From positions 1-10,960 of the forward strand of contig DASWED010000119.1 in the NCBI GenBank assembly GCA_036394995.1: a stretch of DNA of 10,960 nucleotides. Direction: 5' to 3'. The notes under the pieces are model-generated. The model was not told the DNA's origin, ran no database searches, and saw nothing but the letters and a program-made list of their open reading frames with translations. Within the stretch, counting starts at the first letter, position 1, and each line of letters opens with the position of its first letter. Below, piece after piece: positions 1 through 6,760 of the stretch. The DNA comes from DASWED01 sp036394995. GTDB taxonomy: Bacteria > Actinomycetota > UBA4738 > JACQTL01. Position numbers and translations under genes: made by a program.

Positions 1-681
1 GGGACCCACGGCAGCTCGGGGAGCCCGCTCGCCTGCGCCACCGGCACGACGTACACGCAGACGTCCACGTCGATCCTCTCGGAGGTCACGAGCACCGACA
101 TCGCCAACGACCTCCGGATCCGCGTGTTCGGCAAGGAGACCAACGGCAAGCCCATGAAGATCGATCGGGCCACCGTCACCGTCACCACGGCAAACACCAC
201 CCGCACGATGTACGAGAAGGTGTGGGCCGAGGCCGCCGACGGCAGCGCCGCCACGACGAACTGGGCCGTGGCCACCTCCGGCGACAGCGTGAACTACGCG
301 ACCGTCTCGAACTGGGCGACCACGTTCAACACCGCCCGGTACGTCAAGTTCGCGTTCCCCACGGACTGGATCCCGAGCGGCTCGACGATCACCGCCGTCA
401 CGTTCAAGAACTCCTACAAGGGGGCGAACTCCGGCGACACGGCGTGCTGGTACTTCGAGGTCTACGACGGGACCACCCTGATCGGGACGCACGGTTCGAC
501 GACCGTGCCGGTCTCGTGCAACGCCACCACCAGCTTCGTCACCGACTCGGTGACGCTGAACGAGGTCACGACGGCCTCGACGCTCGACAACCTGACCGTG
601 AAGATGTTCCTGAAGAACTCCGGGAACCACAAGAGCAACCACGACCTCATCGAGCTCGACGCCACCTACTCGCTGAGCTGA
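1..681 (+). CDS. Secreted tandem-repeat beta-rich protein, 3' part
   Basis: The 5' end lies outside the window; the frame is open from base 1 and stops with TGA at 679-681 (226 residues visible). The sequence is rich in Thr, Ser and Asn with alternating hydrophobic residues, as expected for an extracellular beta-sandwich. Two copies of a domain with a period of 161 residues can be aligned: GTHGSSGSPLAC at residues 1-12 matches GTHGSTTVPVSC at 162-173 with the same Cys spacing. The last full repeat runs from about residue 65 to 226. In it Cys149 (GDTACWYFEVYDG) precedes Cys173, so one disulfide per domain is plausible. There is no C-terminal membrane segment or LPXTG sorting motif, and the protein ends in DATYSLS. 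I do not recognise a named family. A surface or adhesin-like role, or a phage or cell-surface decoration domain, is possible, but this is inference from composition only. Confidence 0.8.
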   Translation, partial: GTHGSSGSPLACATGTTYTQTSTSILSEVTSTDIANDLRIRVFGKETNGKPMKIDRATVTVTTANTTRTMYEKVWAEAADGSAATTNWAVATSGDSVNYATVSNWATTFNTARYVKFAFPTDWIPSGSTITAVTFKNSYKGANSGDTACWYFEVYDGTTLIGTHGSTTVPVSCNATTSFVTDSVTLNEVTTASTLDNLTVKMFLKNSGNHKSNHDLIELDATYSLS

Positions 682-685
682 CCCA

Positions 686-728
686 CCCGCCGTGTCGGTT
701 CCGGGCTCGCACGGCGGGACTCCCGCCG
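686..728 (+). terminator. GC-rich hairpin(s) after the repeat-protein gene
   Basis: Four bases after the stop codon, CCCGCCGTG (686-694) pairs perfectly with CACGGCGGG (710-718) across a 15-nt loop. The second arm can instead pair with CCCGCCG (722-728) across a 3-nt loop. There is no T-tract, which is common for terminators in very GC-rich genomes. The position fits a terminator for the upstream gene. The two mutually exclusive stems could also form an attenuator for the gene starting at 761, but this is unproven. Confidence 0.45.
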
Positions 729-744
729 GAGGCCCTGACGGCGG

Positions 745-750
745 CGATAA
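745..750 (+). promoter_or_regulatory. Candidate -10 element (GATAAT)
   Basis: GATAAT is an AT-rich hexamer in an otherwise very GC-rich gap and resembles the sigma-70 -10 box. Transcription starting about 7 bases downstream would begin just before the ATG at 761, so the transcript would be leaderless or nearly so. This suits the lack of a good Shine-Dalgarno sequence there. No convincing -35 box was found 16-18 bases upstream. Confidence 0.35.
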
Positions 751-760
751 TCGGCGGGTC

Positions 761-2197
761 ATGCGGGCCGCCACCGTCACCTCTCCCGGCACTCCCCCGC
801 CCCGCGCATCGCGGCTGGCGACGGTGGGGCTGGGCGGCGTCCTCATCGCGCTCTCGCTGTCCGTGCTGGCGGGGCTGTGGCTGAAGACCCAGCCCGACGT
901 GCTGCACGGTTTCAACGCGAGGTGCGCGGAGGGCGCCTGGGACGGCCAGCAGTACTCCCACCTGTGCTACAGCGACATCGTGCCGCTCCTGTCCTCGGAG
1001 GAGCTGGCCGACTACGACCCCTCCACACCCGGAACCCAGGATCGGCTCCCCTACCTCGACCCCTGCAGGGGAGGCCAGACGTGCGACGAGTACCCGGTGC
1101 TGTCCATGTACCTCATGCGCCTGGCCTCGTGGACCTCCAATGGCTACGGCGGCTTCCTGCTGGCGAACGTGTTCTGGCTGGCCATCGCCGCCGGGATCAC
1201 CGCCGTGTGCCTGTATCTCATGGCCGGGCCCCGGGCGCTGTGGTTCGCTCTCGCCCCCACCCTCATCATCTACGGGTTCATGAACTGGGACCTGCTGGCG
1301 GTGGTCCTGGCCACCGCCGGCACCCTGGCGTTCCTCCGGCGGCGCGACGTGACGAGCGGCGTGCTCCTGGGCCTGGGGGCCGCGGCGAAGCTGTATCCGG
1401 CCCTGCTGGTGATCCCCTTTGCGGCGCAACGATTCCGGGAGCGCGACCCGGACCGGGGGATCCACCTGACGTGGGCCGCGGCCGGGACATGGCTGGCGGT
1501 GAACGTGCCGTTCGCCGTGCTCGGCTTCGACGGCTGGAAGGAGTTCTTCCGGTTCAACGCGAGGCGGCCCGCCGACTTCGACAGCCTGTGGTACATCGGG
1601 TGCCATCTGGCCGGGCACGACGGATGCGTGAACGGCAAGCTGTTCCCGGGGAACTGGCCCCTGCTCGGGGGGGTCCAGGCCGCGGCGGCGTTCGCGGCGG
1701 CGGCGTTCGTGGTCGGGGTGGCCCTGGTGTGGCTCCTGCGGCGGCGGGTCCAGCCCGGCTTCTCCCGGTGGACCCTGGGGCTCCCGGTGCTGATCCTGTT
1801 CCTCGTGACGAACAAGGTGTACTCGCCGCAGTACGGGCTGTGGCTGCTCCCGTGGTTCGTCCTGGCCCTGCCGCCGCTCGGTCCCATTCGACCGCTGGCG
1901 CTGTTCGCGATGTTCGAGGCCACGGACGTCGCGGTGTTCGTGACCCGGTTCACGTGGTTCCACACGCTGCCTCCGTACTCCGGGTGGGGCGCGCCGTTCT
2001 GGACATTCGAGGTCGCGGTCCTGGCCCGGGCCTCGGTCCTCGTGCTGTGCCTGGTGGCGTGGGTCAGGGGTCCCGAGCCCGGGCTCGGCGGGCCCGCGAT
2101 GCTGCCCGCGGGACCGGGCCGGGCGATGGGGGGGCTTGCCGGCGAACGGGCCGCGCTGCCGCCGGGACGGCCCGCGCTGGGCGGGGGCTCGCCGTGA
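761..2197 (+). CDS. GT87 (DUF2029) polyprenyl-phosphate-sugar glycosyltransferase
   Basis: Multi-pass membrane protein of 478 aa resembling the GT-C glycosyltransferase 87 family. Known members include mycobacterial PimE, which transfers mannose from polyprenyl-phosphate-mannose on the outer face of the membrane. Visible family signatures: CYSDI at residues 69-73 in the first external loop (Asp72 is the likely catalytic acid), CDEYPVL at 108-114, NWDLL at 175-179, GLGAAAKLYP at 204-213 and NKVYSPQYGLWLLP at 351-364. About ten hydrophobic segments begin at residue 20. The first 15 residues are polar and the last 45 are a Gly/Pro/Ala-rich tail of low complexity. ATG 761 is chosen because it just precedes the first membrane helix; GTG 692 lies inside the upstream hairpin and would add a non-conserved leader. 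The stop overlaps a short relay ORF leading to the next glycosyltransferase, so the genes are probably co-transcribed and translationally coupled. The acceptor is unknown. Confidence 0.85.
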   Translation: MRAATVTSPGTPPPRASRLATVGLGGVLIALSLSVLAGLWLKTQPDVLHGFNARCAEGAWDGQQYSHLCYSDIVPLLSSEELADYDPSTPGTQDRLPYLDPCRGGQTCDEYPVLSMYLMRLASWTSNGYGGFLLANVFWLAIAAGITAVCLYLMAGPRALWFALAPTLIIYGFMNWDLLAVVLATAGTLAFLRRRDVTSGVLLGLGAAAKLYPALLVIPFAAQRFRERDPDRGIHLTWAAAGTWLAVNVPFAVLGFDGWKEFFRFNARRPADFDSLWYIGCHLAGHDGCVNGKLFPGNWPLLGGVQAAAAFAAAAFVVGVALVWLLRRRVQPGFSRWTLGLPVLILFLVTNKVYSPQYGLWLLPWFVLALPPLGPIRPLALFAMFEATDVAVFVTRFTWFHTLPPYSGWGAPFWTFEVAVLARASVLVLCLVAWVRGPEPGLGGPAMLPAGPGRAMGGLAGERAALPPGRPALGGGSP

Positions 2198-2254
2198 CGG
2201 ACACCGGCGTGTCCGTCGGCGGGGGCTCGCCGTGAGGGACACCGGCGTGTCCGT
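2180..2254. repeat. Tandem duplication of the gene junction, two 37-bp copies
   Basis: Bases 2180-2216 and 2218-2254 are the same apart from one substitution (C2198 versus G2236), with a period of 38 bp. Each copy contains the end of the upstream reading frame (Gly-Ser-Pro-stop), a GTGA stop/start overlap and the palindrome around GACACCGGCGTGTC. In copy 1 the palindrome is a perfect 9-bp stem (2196-2204 with 2209-2217) around a CGGC loop. In copy 2 the stem is reduced to 6 bp plus one outer pair. No third copy was seen in the window. Confidence 0.9.
2194..2235 (+). CDS. 13-codon relay ORF between two glycosyltransferase genes
   Basis: GTG at 2194 overlaps the TGA of the GT87 gene (GTGA), and its own TGA at 2233-2235 overlaps the GTG start of the next gene (GTGA). 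The peptide would be VTDTGVSVGGGSP. Its first part copies the N-terminus of the downstream protein (VRDTGVSVG) and its end copies the C-terminus of the upstream protein (GGGSP). It is thus an automatic product of the 38-bp tandem duplication and is unlikely to make a functional peptide. It could still let terminating ribosomes step from one gene to the next. Translation is not proven. Confidence 0.3.
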   Translation: MTDTGVSVGGGSP

Positions 2255-3608
2255 GGGCCGGGGCCGCCACGCGGCCGCCCGGGGATCGCATGGAACGGCC
2301 CCGGGCTCGGGCACGGAGGCGGAGGGCGGCGACCGGGGAGACCTGCGGGAGGCCTTCCGGTACTCCCTCATGGTGTTCCTGGGGCTCCGCATCGGCCTGT
2401 CGATCCTCGCCGTGCTGGCGATCGGGCTCATGCCGCACGACCTGAAGCCCACCGACGTGCCCGGCTGGGCCGCCCCGCCGTTCACCACCGGGCCCCACCT
2501 GTTCGTGACCGTGTGGGAGCGGTCCGACGGCCTGTGGTTCCTGCGGATCGCGGACGGCGGCTACGGAGCGACGGACCACAGTGCGGTGTTCTTCCCCCTG
2601 TACCCGATGCTGGTGCGAGGGGTGTCGTGGGCCCTGGGCGGACATCCGCTGCCGGCCTCGCTGCTGGTGTCGAACCTGTCGTTCCTGGGCGCCCTGGTGG
2701 TGCTGTACCGGCTCACGGCCCGGGAGTGGGGTCGGCGTGTGGCCCGGAACAGCGTCCTGCTGATGGCGCTGTTCCCCACCTCGTTCTTCTACCTGGCCCC
2801 GTACAGCGAGTCGACGTTCCTGCTGTGCGCGGTGGGGGCGTTCGCCGCCGCCCGGTCCCGACGATGGCCCCTGGCCGGCGCGCTCGGCGCGTTGGCCGCC
2901 CTCACCCGGAACGTGGGCGTGGTGCTGGCGCCGGCCCTGGCGGTGGAGGCCATCCACCAGCACATCGAGTCCCGGCGGCGCTCCCGGGTCGCCGCGCCCG
3001 CCGACGGGCCCGGCCCCACGGCCGTCGGCCCGGGGGCGGACCGCACGGTGACCGGCGGCGCCGAGGCCGGGACGGATGTGCGCGGGGCGAACCGGCGCCT
3101 GGCGGTGGCCCTGTGGTCGTCGGCGCTCCCGGTGGCCGGCCTGGTCTCGTACCTCGTGTTCTGGGGGGTCCGGTACGGCCGCTGGCTGGAGCCGCTCACC
3201 GACCAGTCCGCGTGGCAGCGGAAGTTCCAGTTCCCCTGGATGACGATCGTCCACGCCACCCAGCAGGCCTTCAGCGACCTCGGGAGCTATCCCAACGGGG
3301 GCTACCACCTGCTGGACTGGCTGGTGATGGCCCCGGCCCTCGTGGTGGCCGTGTACGGGCTGTTCCGCCTTCGGCCGGGGTATTCCTTGTTCACGTGGGG
3401 GTGCCTGACGGCGGCGCTGGCGTTCCCGTGGGCGCCCCGGGCGTTCATGTCCGACTACCGGTTCGTGCTCCCGCTGTTCCCGATCGTGTGGATGGTGGCC
3501 CTGCTGATCGAACGGGGCCGGCTCCCCCGGACCGCGGTGATCGGCGTGTTCGCGGCCGGGCTGGGGCTCCTCACCGCGCTGTGGGTGAACTCGTACTACA
3601 TCTTCTGA
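2232..3608 (+). CDS. PIG-V-like integral membrane mannosyltransferase
   Basis: Polytopic GT-C protein of 458 aa resembling bacterial relatives of PIG-V/GPI mannosyltransferase II. These are thought to transfer a sugar, usually mannose, from a polyprenyl phosphate donor outside the membrane. Signatures: WERSDGLWFLRIADGGYG at residues 95-112 (the W-x-x-x-D-x-x-W-F segment with acidic Asp99), AVFFPLYPMLVRG at 118-130, FPTSFFYLAPYSES at 181-194 and ALTRNVGVVLAPAL at 223-236. Residues 1-44 are a polar, probably cytoplasmic leader, and 246-288 is a Gly/Ala/Pro-rich insert between helices. GTG 2232 is chosen because it overlaps the stop of the relay ORF and follows a G-rich stretch; GTG 2247 and 2253 are alternatives in the same frame. 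It follows the GT87 gene directly, which suggests two sugar additions in one glycoconjugate or glycoprotein pathway. The family is clear, but the substrate is not. Confidence 0.82.
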   Translation: MRDTGVSVGRGRHAAARGSHGTAPGSGTEAEGGDRGDLREAFRYSLMVFLGLRIGLSILAVLAIGLMPHDLKPTDVPGWAAPPFTTGPHLFVTVWERSDGLWFLRIADGGYGATDHSAVFFPLYPMLVRGVSWALGGHPLPASLLVSNLSFLGALVVLYRLTAREWGRRVARNSVLLMALFPTSFFYLAPYSESTFLLCAVGAFAAARSRRWPLAGALGALAALTRNVGVVLAPALAVEAIHQHIESRRRSRVAAPADGPGPTAVGPGADRTVTGGAEAGTDVRGANRRLAVALWSSALPVAGLVSYLVFWGVRYGRWLEPLTDQSAWQRKFQFPWMTIVHATQQAFSDLGSYPNGGYHLLDWLVMAPALVVAVYGLFRLRPGYSLFTWGCLTAALAFPWAPRAFMSDYRFVLPLFPIVWMVALLIERGRLPRTAVIGVFAAGLGLLTALWVNSYYIF

Positions 3609-3639
3609 CCGGGACGGCGCCGCCCCATCCCCCGTCCGG
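3609..3639 (+). terminator. Possible GC-rich terminator hairpin
   Basis: Immediately after the stop codon, CCGGGACGG (3609-3617) pairs with CCGTCCGG (3632-3639), with one bulged G and a 14-nt loop. There is no T-tract. It sits at the boundary between the glycosyltransferase pair and the response regulator, where a terminator would be expected. The imperfect stem keeps confidence low. Confidence 0.3.
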
Positions 3640-3793
3640 GGCCGGCCGAGCGCCCATGCGGAGGCGGAACCATCACCTGAGCACGCCGGCACTCGGCCAT
3701 TTTGGCGATCGAATCGTTCAACTCCCGTGGTGTTCGTGCCGAACGTACTAACGTGATACAGGACACGATCGTTCTGAAGCGGCCCGTCAGCGT

Positions 3794-3800
3794 GGAGGAG
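3794..3800 (+). promoter_or_regulatory. Ribosome binding site GGAGGAG that fixes the start at GTG 3807
   Basis: GGAGGAG lies six bases before GTG 3807. No comparable site precedes the in-frame upstream starts near 3702. This, together with receiver domains normally beginning two or three residues before the first beta strand, decides the start of the response regulator. Confidence 0.8.
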
Positions 3801-3806
3801 AACCGC

Positions 3807-4445
3807 GTGACCATCAGGGTTGCCATCGCCGACGACCACTCCCTCGTCCGTCAGGGGCTGAGGCGGTATCTCGACACCGCCGGAGACATCGAGGTCGTGG
3901 GCGAGGCGTCCACCGGTGAGGAAGCCCTCTCCCTCGTGGACACCGAGAACCCGGACATCATCCTGCTCGACATCCGGATGCCGGAGATGGACGGCCTGGA
4001 GGCGGCCCGGAAGATCCGGGACAGGTTCCCCCGGGTCGGCGTGATCATGCTGACCGCCTACGACGACCGCCAGTTCGTGGTGGAAGCCGTGCGCGCGGGA
4101 GCCCGGGGCTACGTGCTGAAGGCGCGCGACGCCGAGCACCTCATCCAGACCGTTCGCCTGGTGGCCGGCGGGAACATGGTCATCGATCCCCAGCTGGTGG
4201 TGGCCCTGGCCGAGGAGCTGTCCACGGTCAAGGAGCGCGACCGCAAGGCCGACTCGCTGACGGCCCGGGAGATCGAGGTCCTCCAGCTGCTGGCCTTCGG
4301 CCACACCAACCGCGACATCGCCGAGAAGCTGTTCATCTCCCCCGACACGGTGAAGACCCACCTCGAGCACATCTTCGAGAAGCTCGGGGCCTCGGACCGC
4401 ACCGCCGCCGTGGCGGAAGCGCTCCGGCGCCGCCTGATCGAGTGA
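3807..4445 (+). CDS. NarL/FixJ-family response regulator
   Basis: Cytoplasmic two-component transcription regulator of 212 aa, the normal length for the family. The receiver domain occupies residues 1-118: acidic pair Asp9-Asp10, phospho-acceptor Asp55 in LLDIRMPEMDG, switch Thr83 and conserved Lys105. A linker follows, and then a LuxR-type helix-turn-helix at about 149-210 (LTAREIEVLQLLAFGHTNRDIA and DTVKTHLEHIFEKLGASDRT). All phosphorylation residues are present, so it should respond to phosphorylation by a cognate kinase. The probable partner is the HisKA_3 histidine kinase 153 bp downstream on the same strand. The 198-bp upstream gap contains repeated GTTC/GAAC half-sites that may be operators. 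Regulated genes cannot be read from the sequence, though the envelope-related neighbours are candidates. Confidence 0.95.
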   Translation: MTIRVAIADDHSLVRQGLRRYLDTAGDIEVVGEASTGEEALSLVDTENPDIILLDIRMPEMDGLEAARKIRDRFPRVGVIMLTAYDDRQFVVEAVRAGARGYVLKARDAEHLIQTVRLVAGGNMVIDPQLVVALAEELSTVKERDRKADSLTAREIEVLQLLAFGHTNRDIAEKLFISPDTVKTHLEHIFEKLGASDRTAAVAEALRRRLIE

Positions 4446-4451
4446 GCCCCC

Positions 4452-4470
4452 GCCCGCGCACGACGCGGGC
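4452..4470 (+). terminator. Perfect GC hairpin after the response regulator
   Basis: GCCCGCG (4452-4458) pairs perfectly with CGCGGGC (4464-4470) around a CACGA loop, starting 6 bases after the stop codon. There is no T-tract. It could end or attenuate the response regulator transcript before the kinase gene. Confidence 0.5.
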
Positions 4471-4505
4471 CACGCGACTCCGCTCCCCAATCGCTCCAGA
4501 GGACG

Positions 4506-4558
4506 GTCCGACGAGCCGATAGTCCTTTCGAGTCACTTGGTGTAGTCAGATCGGACTA
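4506..4558 (+). promoter_or_regulatory. Putative operator/promoter region upstream of the kinase gene
   Basis: This is an AT-richer stretch within the 153-bp gap. It contains the inverted repeat TAGTC (4543-4547) - 6 nt - GACTA (4554-4558), a further direct copy TAGTC at 4520-4524 (23 bp away, about two helical turns), and an outer inverted pair GTCCGA (4506-4511) / TCGGAC (4551-4556). This arrangement suits a dimeric regulator such as the adjacent LuxR-type protein. No clear -10/-35 pair was found, so the call is tentative. Confidence 0.3.
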
Positions 4559-4598
4559 GCGGGGAACCCCCGGGGCCCGAAGGGGAACCACCATTCGG

Positions 4599-6752
4599 AT
4601 GATGCAACGGATCGCCGTGCCGGGACATAGCGAGAGGCCCATGGATCGCCCCCTCGCGCGCGATTCGGGCCCTTCGCTCGCGCTGCTGGCGTTCGGCGCC
4701 CTCATCATCGTCCTGGCCCACGTGCTCCAGCCCGCCGCCCTCGGCACCAGGGCCCTCGTGGTCCAGGGTTCCGGAACTGCCGCCGCCGCCATCGCCGCCG
4801 GGGTGATCCTGTGGTCGGCCCGCCGCCGGGACGCGTGGGACGCCACCCGACGCTACGGCATCGCGGTGTTCGCGCTGGCCCTGATCCAGGCCACGTTCCT
4901 GGCCATGGCCGCGGTCGTGCCGACGTCGAAGCCGTTCGGGGGCGACGGCCTCATCGACTTCGCCCTGCTGGCGGTGGGCGGGCTCCTGGCCCCGCTGTTC
5001 GCCTCCGAGCTTCGGGAGCACTTCGATCGCGAGGACTGGAAGGAGGTCCTGGCCGACGTGTTCCTGCTGGCCGCGGCCTCGGGCACCCTGGTGTACCTGG
5101 TGATCCGGCCGGAGGGCCTGCCGCTCTCGCTGGCTGCGGCCGGTGCGATCTGGGCCGGTGCGGTGATGATCGGGGTCATCGCCTGGGGGGCGCTGGCCCT
5201 GTGGCTCCCCTCCCCGGTCCACGTCGGTCTGGCCCTGGCCATGGCGGCATTCGGCGTGTCCGCCCTGAGCTTCGGTCACGACTGGTTCCGGGGCGCGTAC
5301 CTCCCCGGCGATCCCTGGACGGACCTGCCGGCCGGGATCGGGGCCCTGTTCCTGGCCGCGCTGCTGCGGCTGGAGCCCCGACTGGTCCCGCCCGTGCCCG
5401 CCCGGCCCAACACGAAGTGGGGCCGGGGGGTGCTCACCGCGGTGGCGGTGGGTGCGGCGTGCGCCAGCCTGGCGTTCGTGGCGGTGTCCGCCCTGCACGG
5501 ACAGGCCGGGACCGTGGAGTCGACGGTCCTCATCGGCCTGCTGGGCGGTTCGGTGGCGGCGCGGATCCTGTTCAACCAGGTGGCGTCGATCCGGTCCGCC
5601 GAGAAGGAGGCCCGGGCCCTGGAGGAGAAGGACGAGGCCCTCCAGGAGGCCGACGGCGCACTGATCCGCCTCCGGGAGGTCCACCGGTCCCTCTCCCAGT
5701 CCGAGGAACGCCTCCGGCTGCTGCTCGACGCGGCGGCCGACGGGATCGTGGAGCTGGACGGCCGCAGGGTCATCCGCAGGGCCAACGAAGCATTCTGCTC
5801 GATGCTCCGGCTCACCGCCGACGACGTGGTGGGGATCCGGTGGGCCGAGCTGGCCGAGAAGGTGGAGGGCGGCTCGTCGATCGCCGAGCTGCCGGAGACC
5901 GGCCGGGCCACGCTGGTCCGGCGATCCCAGGACCTCCACCTGGAGGCGCGTTCGTCGGAGCTCCCCGGATCGGGCGAGCTGCTGGTGGTCCGCGACGTCA
6001 CCGCGGCCCGGGTGGCCGACCAGACGATCCGTTCGCTGCTGCAGTTCCTCCAGGACCGCGACGAGGATCGCACGCGGCTCCTCCAGCGGACCAACGCCGC
6101 CATCGAATCCGAACGCAACCGCATCGCCCGGGACCTCCACGACGGCCCGGTGCAGGGGGTGTCGGCGGCCTCGCTGTCGCTGGAGGCCGTGCTGATGATG
6201 ATCCAGAACGGCCAGGTGGAGAAGGCCGCGGCGACGCTCGGGAAGATCCGCGAGGAGCTGGCCGGGGAGAACGAGAGCCTCCGGCGGCTGATGTCGGACA
6301 TGCGCCCGCCGGTCCTCGACGAACGGGGGCTGGTGCCGGCGCTCCGGGAGATCCTGGCCCGGTTCGGGCGCGAGACCAACGTCAAGACCCGCTTCGCCAG
6401 CCGTTCGCTGGTGGACGTCCCCCCGGACCTCGAGACCCTGGCCTACCGGATCGTCCAGGAGGCCCTCACGAACGCCGGCAAGCACGCCCGGGCGGCCGAG
6501 GTGCACGTCTCGGTGGAGGCCGTGGCCGGCCAGCTCCGGATCGAGGTCAACGACGACGGGGTGGGCTTCGACGCGGCACTCAGCCGTGACTTCCTGCGAG
6601 CCGGGCGGGTCGGGCTGGCCTCCATGCGGGAGCGGACGGAGCTGGCCAATGGCTCGTTCATGGTCCGTTCGGCGCCGGGGCAGGGAACGACCATCGTGGC
6701 CACGCTCCCCCTCGACGTCTCGCTCCCCCGCAGCGAACCGGCCCTCGCCTAG
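4599..6752 (+). CDS. Polytopic PAS sensor histidine kinase (HisKA_3, NarL type)
   Basis: Membrane sensor kinase of 717 aa. Residues about 26-327 hold some nine or ten hydrophobic segments with short loops and no large periplasmic domain, so the signal is probably sensed in or at the membrane. A charged, coiled-coil-like linker (about 330-368) leads to a PAS domain (about 368-478, beginning SEERLRLLLDAAADGIVELD). The HisKA_3 dimerisation segment is ERNRIARDLHDGPVQG with phospho-acceptor His514. The HATPase_c domain shows the N-box (YRIVQEALTNAGKHA, Asn625), the G1 box (DDGVGFD, 652-658) and the G2 box (GRVGLASM, 669-676). Everything needed for catalysis is present. ATG 4599 follows AGGGGA at a long spacing of 12 bases; ATG 4641, preceded by GAGAGG, is an alternative. 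It lies downstream of the response regulator, its likely partner. The membrane module is not one I can name. Confidence 0.9.
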   Translation: MMQRIAVPGHSERPMDRPLARDSGPSLALLAFGALIIVLAHVLQPAALGTRALVVQGSGTAAAAIAAGVILWSARRRDAWDATRRYGIAVFALALIQATFLAMAAVVPTSKPFGGDGLIDFALLAVGGLLAPLFASELREHFDREDWKEVLADVFLLAAASGTLVYLVIRPEGLPLSLAAAGAIWAGAVMIGVIAWGALALWLPSPVHVGLALAMAAFGVSALSFGHDWFRGAYLPGDPWTDLPAGIGALFLAALLRLEPRLVPPVPARPNTKWGRGVLTAVAVGAACASLAFVAVSALHGQAGTVESTVLIGLLGGSVAARILFNQVASIRSAEKEARALEEKDEALQEADGALIRLREVHRSLSQSEERLRLLLDAAADGIVELDGRRVIRRANEAFCSMLRLTADDVVGIRWAELAEKVEGGSSIAELPETGRATLVRRSQDLHLEARSSELPGSGELLVVRDVTAARVADQTIRSLLQFLQDRDEDRTRLLQRTNAAIESERNRIARDLHDGPVQGVSAASLSLEAVLMMIQNGQVEKAAATLGKIREELAGENESLRRLMSDMRPPVLDERGLVPALREILARFGRETNVKTRFASRSLVDVPPDLETLAYRIVQEALTNAGKHARAAEVHVSVEAVAGQLRIEVNDDGVGFDAALSRDFLRAGRVGLASMRERTELANGSFMVRSAPGQGTTIVATLPLDVSLPRSEPALA

Positions 6753-6760
6753 CGCCCGAG

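Noticed and set aside
692..760. GTG 692 as start of the GT87 protein
   Set aside because: It lies within the hairpin after the previous gene and adds a Gly/Pro-rich leader; ATG 761 sits better before the first membrane helix.
647..2488. Long - strand frame (613 codons) opposite the GT87 gene
   Set aside because: Shadow of a GC-rich gene; no recognisable motifs, and it spans three unrelated + strand features.
3708..3760. A LexA/SOS box (GAAC-N4-GTTC) before the response regulator
   Set aside because: GTTC and GAAC half-sites occur, but none has the required order and 4-base spacing.
3702..3806. Extended N-terminus of the response regulator
   Set aside because: The perfect GGAGGAG site before GTG 3807 and the standard start of receiver domains favour the shorter protein; the extra part overlaps the likely promoter.
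2064..4490. Long - strand frame (808 codons) opposite the PIG-V-like and regulator genes
   Set aside because: The translation is low-complexity and Arg/Gly/Pro-rich without domains, while the + strand shows clear conserved motifs throughout.
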